Both the position numbers and the translations under genes were made by a program. A stretch of 64,000 bases of DNA from Polyodon spathula (lineage: Eukaryota > Chordata > Actinopteri > Acipenseriformes > Polyodontidae): the NCBI RefSeq assembly GCF_017654505.1, contig NC_054548.1, forward strand, positions 30,487,274 to 30,551,273, given 5' to 3'. This document shows, one piece after another, positions 13,101 to 22,235 of the stretch (positions are counted from its first letter, which is position 1; each line of letters opens with the position of its first letter). The notes beneath the pieces are model-generated. The model worked only from the letters and a program-made list of their open reading frames with translations. It was not told where the DNA came from and made no database searches.

Positions 13101-15986
13101 TTATTGACAAGATAAAAGCTTGAAAAAAAAAACAAGCTAGGTTAACTTTGCTTACATCTCAGTGTTCAGTTTTTGATAATATAGTATATTGAAAAGGCAT
13201 GCTAGTAAGCTAGTTAGGTTTTGATGAGATTTTCTATTGTGTTTGTGTTTTTGTCACAGCCTATGTGTGATAACCATGACGATGGGGAGACTGCTGCTAT
13301 CATCTTGTGTAACATATGTGGAAATCTATGTACTGACTGTGACCGATTCCTCCACCTCCACAGACGCACCCGTTCACATCAGAGACAGGTGGGTTACTTT
13401 GGAACAGACCCAGTTCCCCAATATGGTAAAGCTGCTTAACTGAAGCAGAACAAGAACAGCATCTCGATAAATGCCAACACTACTAATAATAGTCCTGCTG
13501 TTAAGTAAATGATGTACTCCTGTTGTTTTTGTTTGGAGTTTGCAGAATTAGTTCTGTCTTTGTAAACTCTTCCTTCCAACATGGATTTTTTGGTTTGAAA
13601 AGCCATAAATCAGTTACCTTTGTTAAAATTTGTATTTGTATGAAAACATTTTATATTAGATCTCAACTGTGCAAGGTACGTGAACATAACCCAAAATAAA
13701 AATTTAAATAAATACATTTATATATTTTGCAAGCAGCTGCCCGTGAGACATAGATGTATGAAGTAATAGTCTTTATCATAGTTCTGTTTTCTCAAAAACG
13801 GCAGGTGTTCAAGGAAGAGGAAGAGGCTATTAAAGTGGATCTTCATGAAGGCTGTGGAAGGACCAAGCTCTTCTGGCTGATGGCTCTAGCAGATTCTAAA
13901 ACCATGAAGGCAATGGTAGAGTTCAGGGAACATACAGGTAATATTGGCAAGAGCTGGGGAAGCCTTTGTTTACTCTCATTCTGTAATTAAAGATGTCCAA
14001 AATGAAAACATGGAACAGATATAATGTTGTTTTTATAGAAACTAAGATATTTATTTTATCTTATTTCTCAGAAAAGCAGAAGTGTAATTTAATGGACTAC
14101 TTATACTGTAGCTGTTATTATTATTATTGTTATTGTTAGTAGTCGTATTTATTTATTTTTTTTTTTTTTTTTTTTTCCTTAATGGTATAGCTCCTAATAA
14201 GCTTTAAAATACTCTATTACCTGCAATTTCCACTTGCTCCTCTCACATTTGTGCAGTTTATATATATATATATATATATATACAGTGGCTTGAGAAGTAT
14301 TGACCCCCCCTTGGCATTTTTCCTATTTTGTTGCCTTGCAACCTGGAATTAAAATTGATTTTTTGGGGGTTTGTATCATTTGATTTACACAACATGCCTA
14401 CCACTTTGCAGATGCAAAGTATTTTTTGTTGTGAAACAAACAAAAAATAAGACAGAAAAACAGAAAACTTGAGCGTGCATAAGTATTCACCCCCCCCAAA
14501 GTCAATACTTTGTAGAGCCATCTTTTGCAGCAATTACAGCTGCAAGTCTCTTGGGGTATGTATCTATAAGCTTGGCACATCTAGCCACTGGGATTTTTGC
14601 CCATTCTTCAAGGCAAAACTGCTCAGTTTTAGTCTCATGTGACCAGAGTACCACCTTCCATATGTTTGGGGAGTCTCCCATATGCCTTTTGGCAAACACC
14701 AAATGTGTTTGCTTATTTTTTTCTTTAAGCAATGACTTTTTTCTGGCCACTCTTCCGTAAAGCCCAGCTCTGTGGAGTGTACGGCTTAAAGTGGTCCTAT
14801 GGACAGATACTCCAATCTCCGCTGTGGAGCTTTGCAGCTCCTTCAGGGTTATCTTTGGTCTCTTTGTTGCCTCTCTGATTAATGCCCTCCTTGCCTGGTC
14901 CGTGAGTTTTGGTGGGCGGCCCTCTCTTGCCAGGTTTGTTGTGGTGCCATATTCTTTCCATTTTTTAATAATGGCTTTAATGGTGCTCCGTGGGATGTTC
15001 AAAGTTTCTGATATTTTTTTATAACCCAACCCTGATCTGTACTTCTCCACAACTTTGTCCCTGACCTGTTTGGAGAGCTCCTTGGTCTTCATGGTGCCCC
15101 TTGCTTAGTGGTGTTGCAGACTCTGGGGCCTTTCAGAACAGGTGTATATATACTGAGATCATGTAACAGATCATGTAACACTCAGATTGCACACAGGTGG
15201 ACTTTATTTAACTAATTATGTGACTTCTGAAGGTAATCGGTTGCACCAGATCTTATTTAGAGGCTTAATAGCAAAGGGGGTTAATACATATGCACGCACC
15301 ACTTTTCCGTTATTTATTTTTTAGAATTTTTTTAAACAAGTTATTTTTTTCATTTCACTTCACCAATTTGGACTATTTTGTGTATGTCCATTACATGAAA
15401 TCCAAATAAAAATCCATTTTAATCCCAGGTTGTAAGGCAACAAAATAGGAAAAATGCCAAGGGGGGTGAATAGTTTCGCAAGTCACTGTGTGTGTGTAAA
15501 TATTTTTATTTATTTATTTATTTTTTAAATACAGATCTTCAAGTTGTATTCCACTAGATTTTATTTAGCATTAGCCTTTGCTACAGTTAAGTACACAGTA
15601 CTTTTGTTCTGAATAATATGAACTCTTAGGAAGTAAGAAGATTCATTAATGTAAATAAACTAAGCACAACAAAAGGTTAGCTGCCATCTGTCACCTGCAC
15701 TGCTGGTCTTAGGGTGTGAAGTAGGCTTCTGTAATGAAATTTCAGGAAGGGTGTTTGCAGATTTGTCCAGGTGAAAAATTGAGCTGTTTGAAATTAAACC
15801 TGTCCTTACAGGTAAGCCTGCATCCAGCAGCTCGGAGGCTTGTCGTTTCTGTGGCACGAGGAATGGAACAGAGCTGTCAGCTGTGGGAAGTGTGTGCTCG
15901 GACACAGACTGTCAGGTGGGTCAGATAAAGCTGGAAAAGAAAAAAACCTGCACAGAAATAGGGAAGGGGTGGTTCCCATTGATATT

Positions 15987-16074
<88 letters not shown>

Positions 16075-19000
16075 CTCCTTCTTGCTTTTTAATTGGTTTA
16101 TTCTTCTTTCACAGGAGTATGCAAAAACTGCGTGCAGCAAGACTCATCCCTGTGGCCACCCATGTGGAGGGGTTAAGAATGAGGACCAGTGTCTTCCGTG
16201 CCTGCATGGCTGTGACAAGAGCACATCCTGCCTCAAACAGGATGCTGATGACATGTGCATGATCTGTTTTACTGAGGCACTATCAGCAGCACCAGCAGTT
16301 CAAGTAAGAGTTCCTGTCATATTGATGTGACAGGTACAGACTTATAAAGAACAGTATGTTACCAGAATTAACTGACTGGCAATTAATGACTTTTTATTAA
16401 TTATGTTTAGATACATTGCATAATGAAATATGAATATTTTTTGGAGGAACTTTTATTATTGACCTTATTGAATGTGGTATGCAAACTTCCATAATAAATC
16501 TGAACATCTTATTTTAACTGGAGAAAAAACAACTAGAGACCTGTGCTTGACATCTTTTTGATGATGTCAGACAAGGTCCGACATTGGACTGGAAAGGGAA
16601 AATTGTAATGTCGGACACGGTCCAACATAGGACCGCAAATGGTTGAAGCACAGCAGACTTGGAGCAATGTTAGATGCATTATAAAGACCGTTGCAAATTA
16701 TTAACAAATCAGTTGGACATACTTGAATATAAAACATCACCTCAAGTAGATTACTGTAGAGTTGAACATGTTTTAAATAATAGTAAATACCAAACACATT
16801 TCAATTATTTGTTTTTCCAGTTGGATTGCAGTCATGTATTCCATCTTCAGTGTTCCAGGCGAGTTCTGGCCAACCAATGGCTTGGTCCAAGAATAACGTT
16901 TGGATTCATGTCTTGTCCTATCTGCAAGGTAATAGAGAATTTATTGTGTTCCAGTTGGGTCAAGGGCTAATGTGGGAATTGAGAGTTACATTTCTGTTAA
17001 ACACTTCTAAGGCATAAATCTTATTATCGTCAGTGTTTAAGTTTAAACATTTTGAGAGCACAAATACTATTCTTCAGGTGATTCCAGCTGAAACTATATC
17101 TAACAAGACCTAAGCCACACGGCATTAACCAAATACACTTACCAATCACTAATGTCTGATTTCCTTTCTGTACTTTTAGAAAAAAATCAATCATTTAATG
17201 TTGAAGGACCTGCTGGATCCCATCAAAGAACTGTATGAAGATGTGAGAAGAAAAGCTCTCATGAGGTTAGAATATGAAGGACTACATAAGAGTGAAGCCA
17301 TTACTACCCCGGGGGCTCGGTTTCACTGTGATCCTGCTGGCTTTGCCATGAACAGATATGCTTACTATGTCTGCTACAAGTGTAAAAAGGTCAGTTTAAA
17401 ACCTTATTTTGTTCTTTTTTTGCTCTTGAAAAGTTCCTCGCTGACAGAACAGGAAATATGTCGTCTTAATGATATTCCTTCTGCTCTATTGGATCTCAAC
17501 CCTGCCTATGAAGCACATTGTACATTACATGTAGTAGTAGTCGTAGCTGTACTAGCTGTAGCAGTATTATTAAATATGTTGCCAGGTAAAGCATTTAAGG
17601 CTTGAAAAGGTCGATTTTACCAAAAAGTGGTAAATCCCTAAAATCTGAAAAGCTCCAGTGTAGAAGATTCAAACTTTATATAGTAGTCATGCATTAAAGA
17701 AATGATCCGACAAGCTGATGTTTTTTATTTATGCATTGCAAATCATAATTTGCACTCTTAAGTCTCGCCTTCTGTGTCAGGATGGAAGGACAGCAGGCAA
17801 CACGATACTTGATAATGCAGCTTTCATTTGTTGCACTTCTTTCATTCAGGCCTACTTTGGAGGTGAGGCACGCTGTGATGCAGAGGCTGGACAAGGGGAT
17901 GACTATGACCCTCGAGAGCTCATTTGTGGAGCGTGCTCGGATGTTTCAAGAGCCCAGGTACACTGTGTTTTTGTAGCGCATTAGTAAAATAAATCTTCAA
18001 TCTCCTAGAATTGCGTGTGTGGGAGCATACTTCTTGTAAAGGCGCTGCATCAGTGAACAGTAATGATTACTAATTGAACAAAAACATGGGCTCAATCCCC
18101 CAAAATGCTTTGCCATTTTTAGGTAATTTTGATAATACTGTAGGGGAAAAAAAATCAGATCAGTGATGTTTTTGGGGAAAAATCAGTGTTTGTAATTCTC
18201 AGCAATGTAGTCGTTGCATAAAAGATGAGCAGCCCCTTATTTACAAACACTTGTCAGAAATGAATTGCAGTACTAGCAGTTTTAAGTGGTTCTGCGTCTG
18301 AAGGACCAAGATTAAGTAAGGGGAAAATTCAGGAGAAAATCGGTAAAACAGGTAAGGATAATTTTTTAAAAGTGGGAATTTGTAGTTCAAAATTGGTAGA
18401 AAACTAAACATATTGAAAAACGTACCTGTATCAAATCTAATTAGGTCTAATTTAAAACAAGTTGGATCATGTCACCCTTTCTACAACTGCACTTGTATAC
18501 TGTATAACTCTGTAGGTACCAGTGTAGGTTTGGACGAGGACATTTTCAGTTATTGATTAATATTATCAATATAATCATGATTATCTGAAATCGTGTTTTA
18601 ACTCCTATTAATAGTGACTTTCTTACTAGTATTTTTTTTTTCTTAAAAACCTTTTCTGTCTTTTCTTTGCCTTGCAAATTAAATTAACATACCACTGCTC
18701 TCTTCAACAATAGAGGAACTGAATTAAATTAATAATCCATTAAAATTGTATTACATGGAATGTATTAAACACCTACAAATATCACTATTTGCAAATTTGA
18801 GACAAGCAGGTTGTATGCAGGAAGAGAGGAAGAAAACGTCTTCGTATAAGGTGGTGTTTATCGTTTCTAGCACATTTATCACCAAGAATGTTAAAATCAG
18901 TGACACATTTTCATTAAAATACTGTAATAAAAACCAAGACAAATTATTATAGATTTAGTATTATGATAATAGGTTTTTGTTACAACAGAATTAGCTGTGT

Positions 19001-21503
19001 ATTAAGCCAGGTGTTACAAACATCTGGTAAATTGTTTCCTTTTAGTAACATTATATGTAGAGTGGAATGTGTATGCTATTTTTTTTTTTTTTTGGTCATT
19101 TTTAGTCCCAGAATAACATGCAATGAATCTACACATCTCTCCCCTTTCCTGTAGATGTGCTCCAAACATGGTACAGACTTCCTGGAGTACAAATGCCGCT
19201 ACTGTTGCTCAGTTGCTGTCTTTTTTTGCTTTGGCACAACACATTTCTGTAACGCTTGCCATGATGACTTCCAGAGGATGACCAGTGTGTCCAAGGAGGA
19301 GCTTCCACATTGCCCTGCAGGTAGGCAGCTCAGAGGAACACTGTTAGTCTTTGATATCAGTCAAGGTGACAAACTAGCTGTCATCACCCCTTCACGATTA
19401 AAAATGCAAGGCTGCTGAGTAACCTTATCACTGGTATGATAGTCTTTGACAATATAGAAATATGGACATGGGTTTAGTTAAGGCTTGTGGATTGTTTGAT
19501 AGATTTTTGTTAGCTTCTGTATGTTTTCTTTTGCCATGAAAAAAAAGAAAGAAATGAGGATACATTTGTAAATAGTGATTGTTATTTGGTTGTTAAACGG
19601 TTGGGCTGGATTTCACAACCACACATATACACTAACGGTCAAAAGTTTTAGAACACCCCCATTTTTCCAGTTTTTATTGAAATTTAAGCAGTTCAAGTCC
19701 AGTGAATAACCTGAAATGGTACAAAGGTAAGCAGTACTGCCAGAGGTTAAAAAAAAAAGTTTAGGTTATCAAAAACTGAAAAATAATGTACATTTCAGTT
19801 GTACAAAAAGGCCTTTTTCAGGGAACAAGTAATGGGTTAACAACTCACAGCTGTTCTGCAGCAATGGAAGTAAATTAAGCCTTGAAAGTTGATGCTAACA
19901 ATTCCTGCAGGTGTCCCAACTTTTGTTGATTACTTACAAACCCTCTGTCTGTATAAAAGCAGTGTTGGAAGAGACTGTGTTACTACACCCTCTTAAGCAT
20001 TATTTGGACAGTATTGCACTGCAGGAAGTAGCATATTGCACTGATAATGGCGAGAAAAAGGCAATTAACAAAGGAAGACACAGGCCATTATAACCCTTAA
20101 AAGAGTAGGTCTTTTCTTTAGAGAAATTGTAAAGAAAGCCAAGGTGTCAGTGAGTACAGTTTCCTACACCATCAAAATGCACTTGGAAACTGGAGGAAAC
20201 TCTGACAGGAAGAGATCTGGCAGACCCAAAGTCACAACAGAATCAGAAGACAAGTTTCTGAGAGTCAACAGCTTGCGTGATAGGCGGCTCACAGGACAAC
20301 ATCTTCAAGCACAGCTTAACACTGGTCGAAGTAAGCAAGTCTCAGTTTCAACTGTGAAGAGAAGACTTCGATCTGCAGGTTTGACAGGTCGAGTGGCAGT
20401 AAGAAAGCCATTGCTAAGATGGCAAAATAAGAAAAAGAGGCTTGCCTCGGCCATGAAGCACCGACAGTGGACTACTGAAGACTGGAAGAGGGTCTTATGG
20501 ACCGATGAATCAAAATTTGAAATCTTTGGTTCATCACGCAGGGTTTTTGTACGCCGTCGAGTAGGTGAAACGATGGTTCCTCGGTGTGTGACATCAACTG
20601 TCAAACATGGAGGAGGAAGCGTGATGGTCTGGGGCTCGCTGGATCCAGAGTCGGCGACTTGCACAGAGTGAGTGGCACCCTGAACCAAAACAGCTACCAC
20701 AGCATTTTGCAGCACCATGCAGTACCCTCTGGTATACGCCTAGTTGGTCAGGGGTTCATCCTACAGCAAGATAATGACCCAAAACATACATCCAGGCTAT
20801 GTCAGAACTACCTTAGAAGAAAAGAACAAGACGGTAGGCTTCAAATCATGGAATGGCCAGCACAGTCTCCAGACTTAAACCCCATCGATCTGGTTTGGGA
20901 AGAACTGGACAGAAGGGTGAAAGTAAAGCAACCTACAAGTGCAACACATTTGTGGGAACTTCTGCAACAGTGTTGGGAAGAACTTTCCGAACAATATTTG
21001 ATTTCCATTGTAGAAAGAATGCCACGAGTGTGTTTGGCTGTTATATCTGCAAAAGGTGGCTACTTTGAGTCAAAAATTAAACTTTGTTAAACAAAGCGAT
21101 TCCATGATTTATTTTTTATCTCCAATTGTTTATTTGTTCTATGCTTTAATTTCAGAGTACATTGAGACATTAAACTGCGTAAATTTCAATAAAAACTGGA
21201 AAAAAGGAGGTGTTCTAAAACTTTTGACCGGTAGTGTATATGTGTGGGGTATGGTCATGGGATCTGATTGGAAGTTGATTTGAGCAGATGTCAGTTTCTC
21301 ACTACAAAATTCCATTGGAATTTCAGCAAAATTCCAGTATCTTATTTTTGTTTTTTTACTAAACTTGTCCTGGTTATTTCTCTGCAGGTCCGAAAGGTAA
21401 ACAGCTGGAAGGCTCAGAGTGCCCACTACATGTTGTGCATCCCCCGACAGGGGAGGAGTTTGCACTGGGCTGTGGGGTCTGCAGAAACGCTCACACTTTT
21501 TGA
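3997..21503 (+). CDS. mycbp2: mycbp2 (PHR1/Highwire/RPM-1 family E3 ligase), 3' part, 20 exons
   Basis: Twenty exons with AG/GT borders join into 993 codons and a stop, about the last fifth of a protein of roughly 4,640 residues. MYCBP2 is a neuronal E3 ubiquitin ligase of the RING-Cys-relay class, which passes ubiquitin through two cysteines and esterifies Thr; it controls axon and synapse growth and DLK turnover. In order the window encodes the DOC/APC10-like domain (exons 1-4), helical regions (5-11), a B-box-like zinc module (12), Cys-rich segments (13-15), the RING (15-16), a linker (17) and the tandem-cysteine domain (18-20). No frameshift or stop was found. Introns of more than 300 bp not listed separately (for example 8276-8798, 12782-13259, 16304-16820 and 17958-19154) show no further exon. 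Exons upstream of 3997 lie outside the window. Confidence 0.97.
4300..4524 (+). CDS. mycbp2: mycbp2 window exon 2 (DOC domain)
   Basis: The exon encodes 75 codons in phase 0, including [20 protein letters not shown] and [19 protein letters not shown]. These are the jelly-roll core of the APC10/DOC-like domain. The acceptor is CTGTGACAG and the donor GGA|GTAAGG. Confidence 0.95.
4896..4961 (+). CDS. mycbp2: mycbp2 window exon 3 (DOC domain)
   Basis: This is a 66-bp phase-0 exon encoding [20 protein letters not shown] followed by KQ. The acceptor is CCCTCTGTAG and the donor CAG|GTATGA. The 1.9-kb intron after it contains the Tc1-like element at 5453-6802. Confidence 0.94.
5453..6802 (+). mobile_element. 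Tc1-like transposon 2, complete ends
   Basis: The left end CACTGAACAAAAATATAAAC and right end ATATTTTTGTTCAGTG are inverted repeats, each flanked by a TA target duplication (5451-5452 and 6803-6804). The element is 1,350 bp. It sits in the mycbp2 intron with its right end 24 bases before exon 4. Confidence 0.93.
5720..6640 (+). pseudogene. Tc1-like transposase, broken (element 2)
   Basis: From about 5733 the frame gives a helix-turn-helix ([20 protein letters not shown]) and the linker [20 protein letters not shown]. Downstream pieces of the DDE core appear in shifting frames: the [15 protein letters not shown] block near 6377-6410 and the [20 protein letters not shown] block near 6463-6515. 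At least three frame changes separate these pieces. Confidence 0.8.
6827..7066 (+). CDS. mycbp2: mycbp2 window exon 4 (DOC domain end)
   Basis: The exon encodes 80 codons in phase 0, from [16 protein letters not shown] through [19 protein letters not shown] to [10 protein letters not shown]. The acceptor lies only 24 bases after the right end of a Tc1-like insertion. The last 16 bases, TCTGATCACATCGCAG, and the start of the intron form the first unit of a tandem array that repeats the donor site. Confidence 0.95.
7051..7608 (+). repeat. Minisatellite of 15 units spanning the exon 4 donor
   Basis: The unit of 37-38 bp is TCTGATCACATCGCAG followed by GTACAGCAGGGCTTTCCTTCAG. Unit starts are 7051, 7089, 7127, 7165, 7203, 7241, 7279, 7316, 7353, 7390, 7427, 7464, 7501, 7538 and 7580. 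The first unit is the real end of exon 4 plus its donor. By reading, 7 units keep GT after CAG, 3 have GC and 5 have GA. Each unit also carries a pyrimidine-rich CTTTCCTTCAG before the 16-base exon-like block. Confidence 0.97.
7685..7774 (+). CDS. mycbp2: mycbp2 window exon 5
   Basis: The exon encodes 30 codons in phase 0, beginning [18 protein letters not shown]. The acceptor is TTTTTTTTGTACAG and the donor AAG|GTAATG. It is an acidic linker after the DOC domain, and it is the next exon that the splice machinery must reach beyond the minisatellite. Confidence 0.94.
8195..8275 (+). CDS. mycbp2: mycbp2 window exon 6
   Basis: The exon encodes 27 codons in phase 0: [20 protein letters not shown], then LTNLQKQ. 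The acceptor is TTTGTTTCCTAG and the donor CAG|GTATGC. Confidence 0.94.
8799..9065 (+). CDS. mycbp2: mycbp2 window exon 7
   Basis: The exon encodes 89 codons in phase 0, including [20 protein letters not shown] and [20 protein letters not shown]. It is a helical, highly conserved part of MYCBP2 upstream of the RING. The acceptor is TTTGCCCACAG and the donor CAG|GTAAGG. Confidence 0.95.
9290..9564 (+). CDS. mycbp2: mycbp2 window exon 8
   Basis: The exon has 275 bp and ends two bases into a Ser codon. It encodes [20 protein letters not shown] and [20 protein letters not shown], ending with the MIFNS segment. The acceptor is AATCCTCTGCAG and the donor CAG|GTAGGA. Confidence 0.95.
9934..10030 (+). 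CDS. mycbp2: mycbp2 window exon 9
   Basis: The exon is 97 bp. The first base completes the Ser codon split from exon 8; then [20 protein letters not shown] and [11 protein letters not shown] follow. The donor is TCA|GTAAGA. The following 2.2-kb intron holds two nested hAT-like elements. Confidence 0.94.
10289..12133. mobile_element. Non-autonomous hAT-like element (outer)
   Basis: The ends are TAGGGATGCAC (10289) and GTGCATCGCTA (to 12133), inverted with one mismatch. The flanks are an 8-bp duplication, CATAATAG (10281-10288) and CATAATAC (12134-12141), one mismatch. Eight-base duplications and such ends are typical of hAT elements. Subterminal 'ccgaatac' and 'ccgaatcc' repeats are present at both ends. 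No transposase ORF is visible. It lies in the intron between mycbp2 exons 9 and 10. Confidence 0.88.
10652..11348. mobile_element. hAT-like MITE nested in the outer hAT-like element
   Basis: The ends are CAGTGGTGCACTTG and the inverse of CAGTGGTGTAGTCC. An exact 8-bp duplication, GCCATAAC, flanks it (10644-10651 and 11349-11356). Subterminal GTTCCGGTACTT occurs in opposite orientations near both ends. It is 697 bp with no coding capacity. Confidence 0.92.
12210..12329 (+). CDS. mycbp2: mycbp2 window exon 10
   Basis: The exon encodes 40 codons in phase 0: [20 protein letters not shown], then [20 protein letters not shown]. The acceptor is TGCTTTGTTAG and the donor AGG|GTACTG. The acceptor is only about 70 bases after the outer hAT-like element's target duplication. 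Confidence 0.95.
12680..12781 (+). CDS. mycbp2: mycbp2 window exon 11
   Basis: The exon encodes 34 codons in phase 0, [20 protein letters not shown] followed by [14 protein letters not shown]. The acceptor is TCTGTTACAG and the donor ATG|GTAAGG. Confidence 0.95.
13260..13388 (+). CDS. mycbp2: mycbp2 window exon 12 (B-box-like zinc module)
   Basis: The exon encodes 43 codons in phase 0. Cys and His spacing is C-x2-H, then C-x2-C-x4-C-x2-C and a His-rich end ([20 protein letters not shown]). This matches the small B-box-like zinc-binding module known in this part of MYCBP2. The donor is CAG|GTGGGT. Confidence 0.94.
13805..13937 (+). CDS. mycbp2: mycbp2 window exon 13
   Basis: The exon is 133 bp and ends one base into a Gly codon. 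It encodes [20 protein letters not shown] and [18 protein letters not shown]. The donor ACAG|GTAATA precedes a 1.9-kb intron holding a Tc1-like element on the minus strand. Confidence 0.95.
14283..15488 (-). mobile_element. Tc1-like transposon 3, minus strand
   Basis: The ends are CAGTGGCTTGAGAAGTATTG and, inverted at the right, CAGTGACTTGCGAAACTATT, each followed by the 'ccccccttggcatttttcc' block and the 'ttgttgccttgcaacctgg' block. The left flank ends in TA. It is inserted in the intron between mycbp2 exons 13 and 14, beside an (AT)n tract on the left and a short (TG)n on the right. Confidence 0.9.
14502..15092 (-). pseudogene. Tc1-like transposase with the DDE core deleted
   Basis: An open frame of 196 residues starts [20 protein letters not shown] and contains the two helix-turn-helix units and the linker [20 protein letters not shown]. 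It reaches the first catalytic block ([10 protein letters not shown], where LWSDETK is usual, so Asp is replaced by His) and then jumps straight to the C-terminal [20 protein letters not shown]. The middle of the catalytic domain is missing, but the frame is still open. Confidence 0.88.
15812..15915 (+). CDS. mycbp2: mycbp2 window exon 14 (Cys-rich)
   Basis: The exon is 104 bp. The first two bases complete the split Gly codon; [20 protein letters not shown] and [11 protein letters not shown] follow. The acceptor is TGTCCTTACAG and the donor CAG|GTGGGT. The next intron is only 199 bp and mostly a (TG)n tract. Confidence 0.93.
15988..16072 (+). repeat. (TG)n microsatellite, about 42 repeats
   Basis: A pure TG run fills much of the 199-bp intron between mycbp2 exons 14 and 15 and ends about 40 bases before the acceptor. 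The apparent ORFs made of alternating Cys/Val or His/Thr come from this tract. Confidence 0.98.
16115..16303 (+). CDS. mycbp2: mycbp2 window exon 15 (Cys/His-rich, RING start)
   Basis: The exon encodes 63 codons in phase 0: [20 protein letters not shown], a further Cys cluster, and the first zinc pair of the RING in [12 protein letters not shown]. The donor is CAA|GTAAGA, with a non-G last exon base offset by a strong intron side. Confidence 0.95.
16821..16928 (+). CDS. mycbp2: mycbp2 window exon 16 (RING)
   Basis: The exon encodes 36 codons in phase 0 with the rest of the RING-H2: [16 protein letters not shown] and [10 protein letters not shown]. The C-x-H-x2-H-x2-C and final C-P-x-C pair are all present, so the E2-binding domain looks complete. 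Confidence 0.96.
17180..17389 (+). CDS. mycbp2: mycbp2 window exon 17 (linker to tandem-Cys domain)
   Basis: The exon encodes 70 codons in phase 0: helical [20 protein letters not shown], then [16 protein letters not shown], which opens the tandem-cysteine domain. The acceptor is TACTTTTAG and the donor AAG|GTCAGT. Confidence 0.95.
17850..17957 (+). CDS. mycbp2: mycbp2 window exon 18 (relay Cys, mediator loop)
   Basis: The exon encodes 36 codons in phase 0, [18 protein letters not shown] followed by [18 protein letters not shown]. By counting along the human protein, the Cys at 17874-17876 is the first relay cysteine (human C4520) and the Glu of PREL is E4534. Both are kept. Confidence 0.95.
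19155..19320 (+). CDS. mycbp2: mycbp2 window exon 19 (second catalytic Cys)
   Basis: The exon is 166 bp and ends one base into a Gly codon. It encodes [19 protein letters not shown] and [16 protein letters not shown]. The Cys at 19227-19229 is the downstream relay cysteine (human C4572), and the flanking Phe residues and the His of CHDDF that form the Thr-binding site are unchanged. The donor is CAG|GTAGGC. Confidence 0.96.
19630..21236 (+). mobile_element. Tc1-like transposon 4, nearly complete
   Basis: The ends CACTAACGGTCAAAAGTTTT and AAAACTTTTGACCGGTAGTG are inverted repeats with TA on both sides (19628-19629 and 21237-21238). At 1,607 bp it is the usual full length for the family. It lies in the last mycbp2 intron in the sense orientation. 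Confidence 0.95.
20047..21090 (+). pseudogene. Tc1-like transposase with few breaks (element 4)
   Basis: The start ([17 protein letters not shown]) meets a stop after 17 residues. A frame at 20144-20671 carries the second helix-turn-helix, [20 protein letters not shown] and the first catalytic block [18 protein letters not shown] frameshift near 20640 moves the rest to 20660-21090, with [15 protein letters not shown] and [20 protein letters not shown]. The third acid is Asp where the family usually has Glu. It is the best preserved Tc1 transposase here but is not intact. Confidence 0.88.
21388..21503 (+). CDS. mycbp2: mycbp2 window exon 20 (C-terminus and stop)
   Basis: After two bases that complete the Gly codon the exon encodes [20 protein letters not shown] and [17 protein letters not shown], then TGA at 21501-21503. 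This is the conserved MYCBP2 C-terminus. The preceding intron contains the Tc1-like element 19630-21236. Confidence 0.97.
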
Positions 21504-22235
21504 ACAAGCATGCTGTGTTCCAGCAGAACCATCATTCCACATTTAAGCCTCTAGGAACCTCTCAACTGATCCCAAAGGCGGGTCAGTCAGAGGCCGGCAG
21601 AGCAAGTGATGAAATCGCAGAATTAACAGGAAATAGACAGCGGTCTGGATGTGAGAGACCCCGCGCATCTTCAGGACTTTTAAAAACTTGTGACATGTTT
21701 GCATGCAGCCGTTGTAACCCTCGGCTCCTATAAACATGCACGCCTCTTAATCACCGAGGCATAACGATGGTTTCAAAATAAAACCTGTTCATGGCAATTG
21801 TGGAGGAACATAAAAAATACATAAAAAACACGACAGTAATGCCAGCTTCCTAACTATGAATACAAATAAAGGTCATGTTATATGTATACTGCAGTTTTTT
21901 TTTTTTGGGTGGGGGGTTTGTAATCCTGTACAGTACTCCCAACTGTTGACTGCATAACAGGTGAAAAAAAGGTCTCGTCTGGTTTATGAGTATAGCCTGT
22001 TAAGAATGTTCTGTTAGGAAGGCATATAGTGTACGATTTATCTCATGATGTATATAATGATGTTATCCAAAATAGGTGTGTTCTGAATTCGCTACTTTAC
22101 ACTTCAGTTTCATTTAATCTTCTGGGTTATGTTTTGAGCCTGAAATTTTAATGAAGTGCAATACTGGGTGTGCCTCCTATCTTGCAGCTGTAAACATATG
22201 GAATGTATGTCAATAAAGCCGCTGTACATTTTTAT
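21504..22235 (+). other. mycbp2: mycbp2 3' UTR with polyadenylation signals
   Basis: Sequence after the stop has no further ORF. AATAAA hexamers occur near 21776 and 21865 and at 22212-22217; the last is followed by GT-rich sequence, so the transcript probably ends near 22230-22260. The exact end is inferred. Confidence 0.6.

Noticed and set aside
15840..16262. ORFs of Cys/Val or His/Thr repeats
   Set aside because: They are translations of the (TG)n tract; the real exons are 15812-15915 and 16115-16303.
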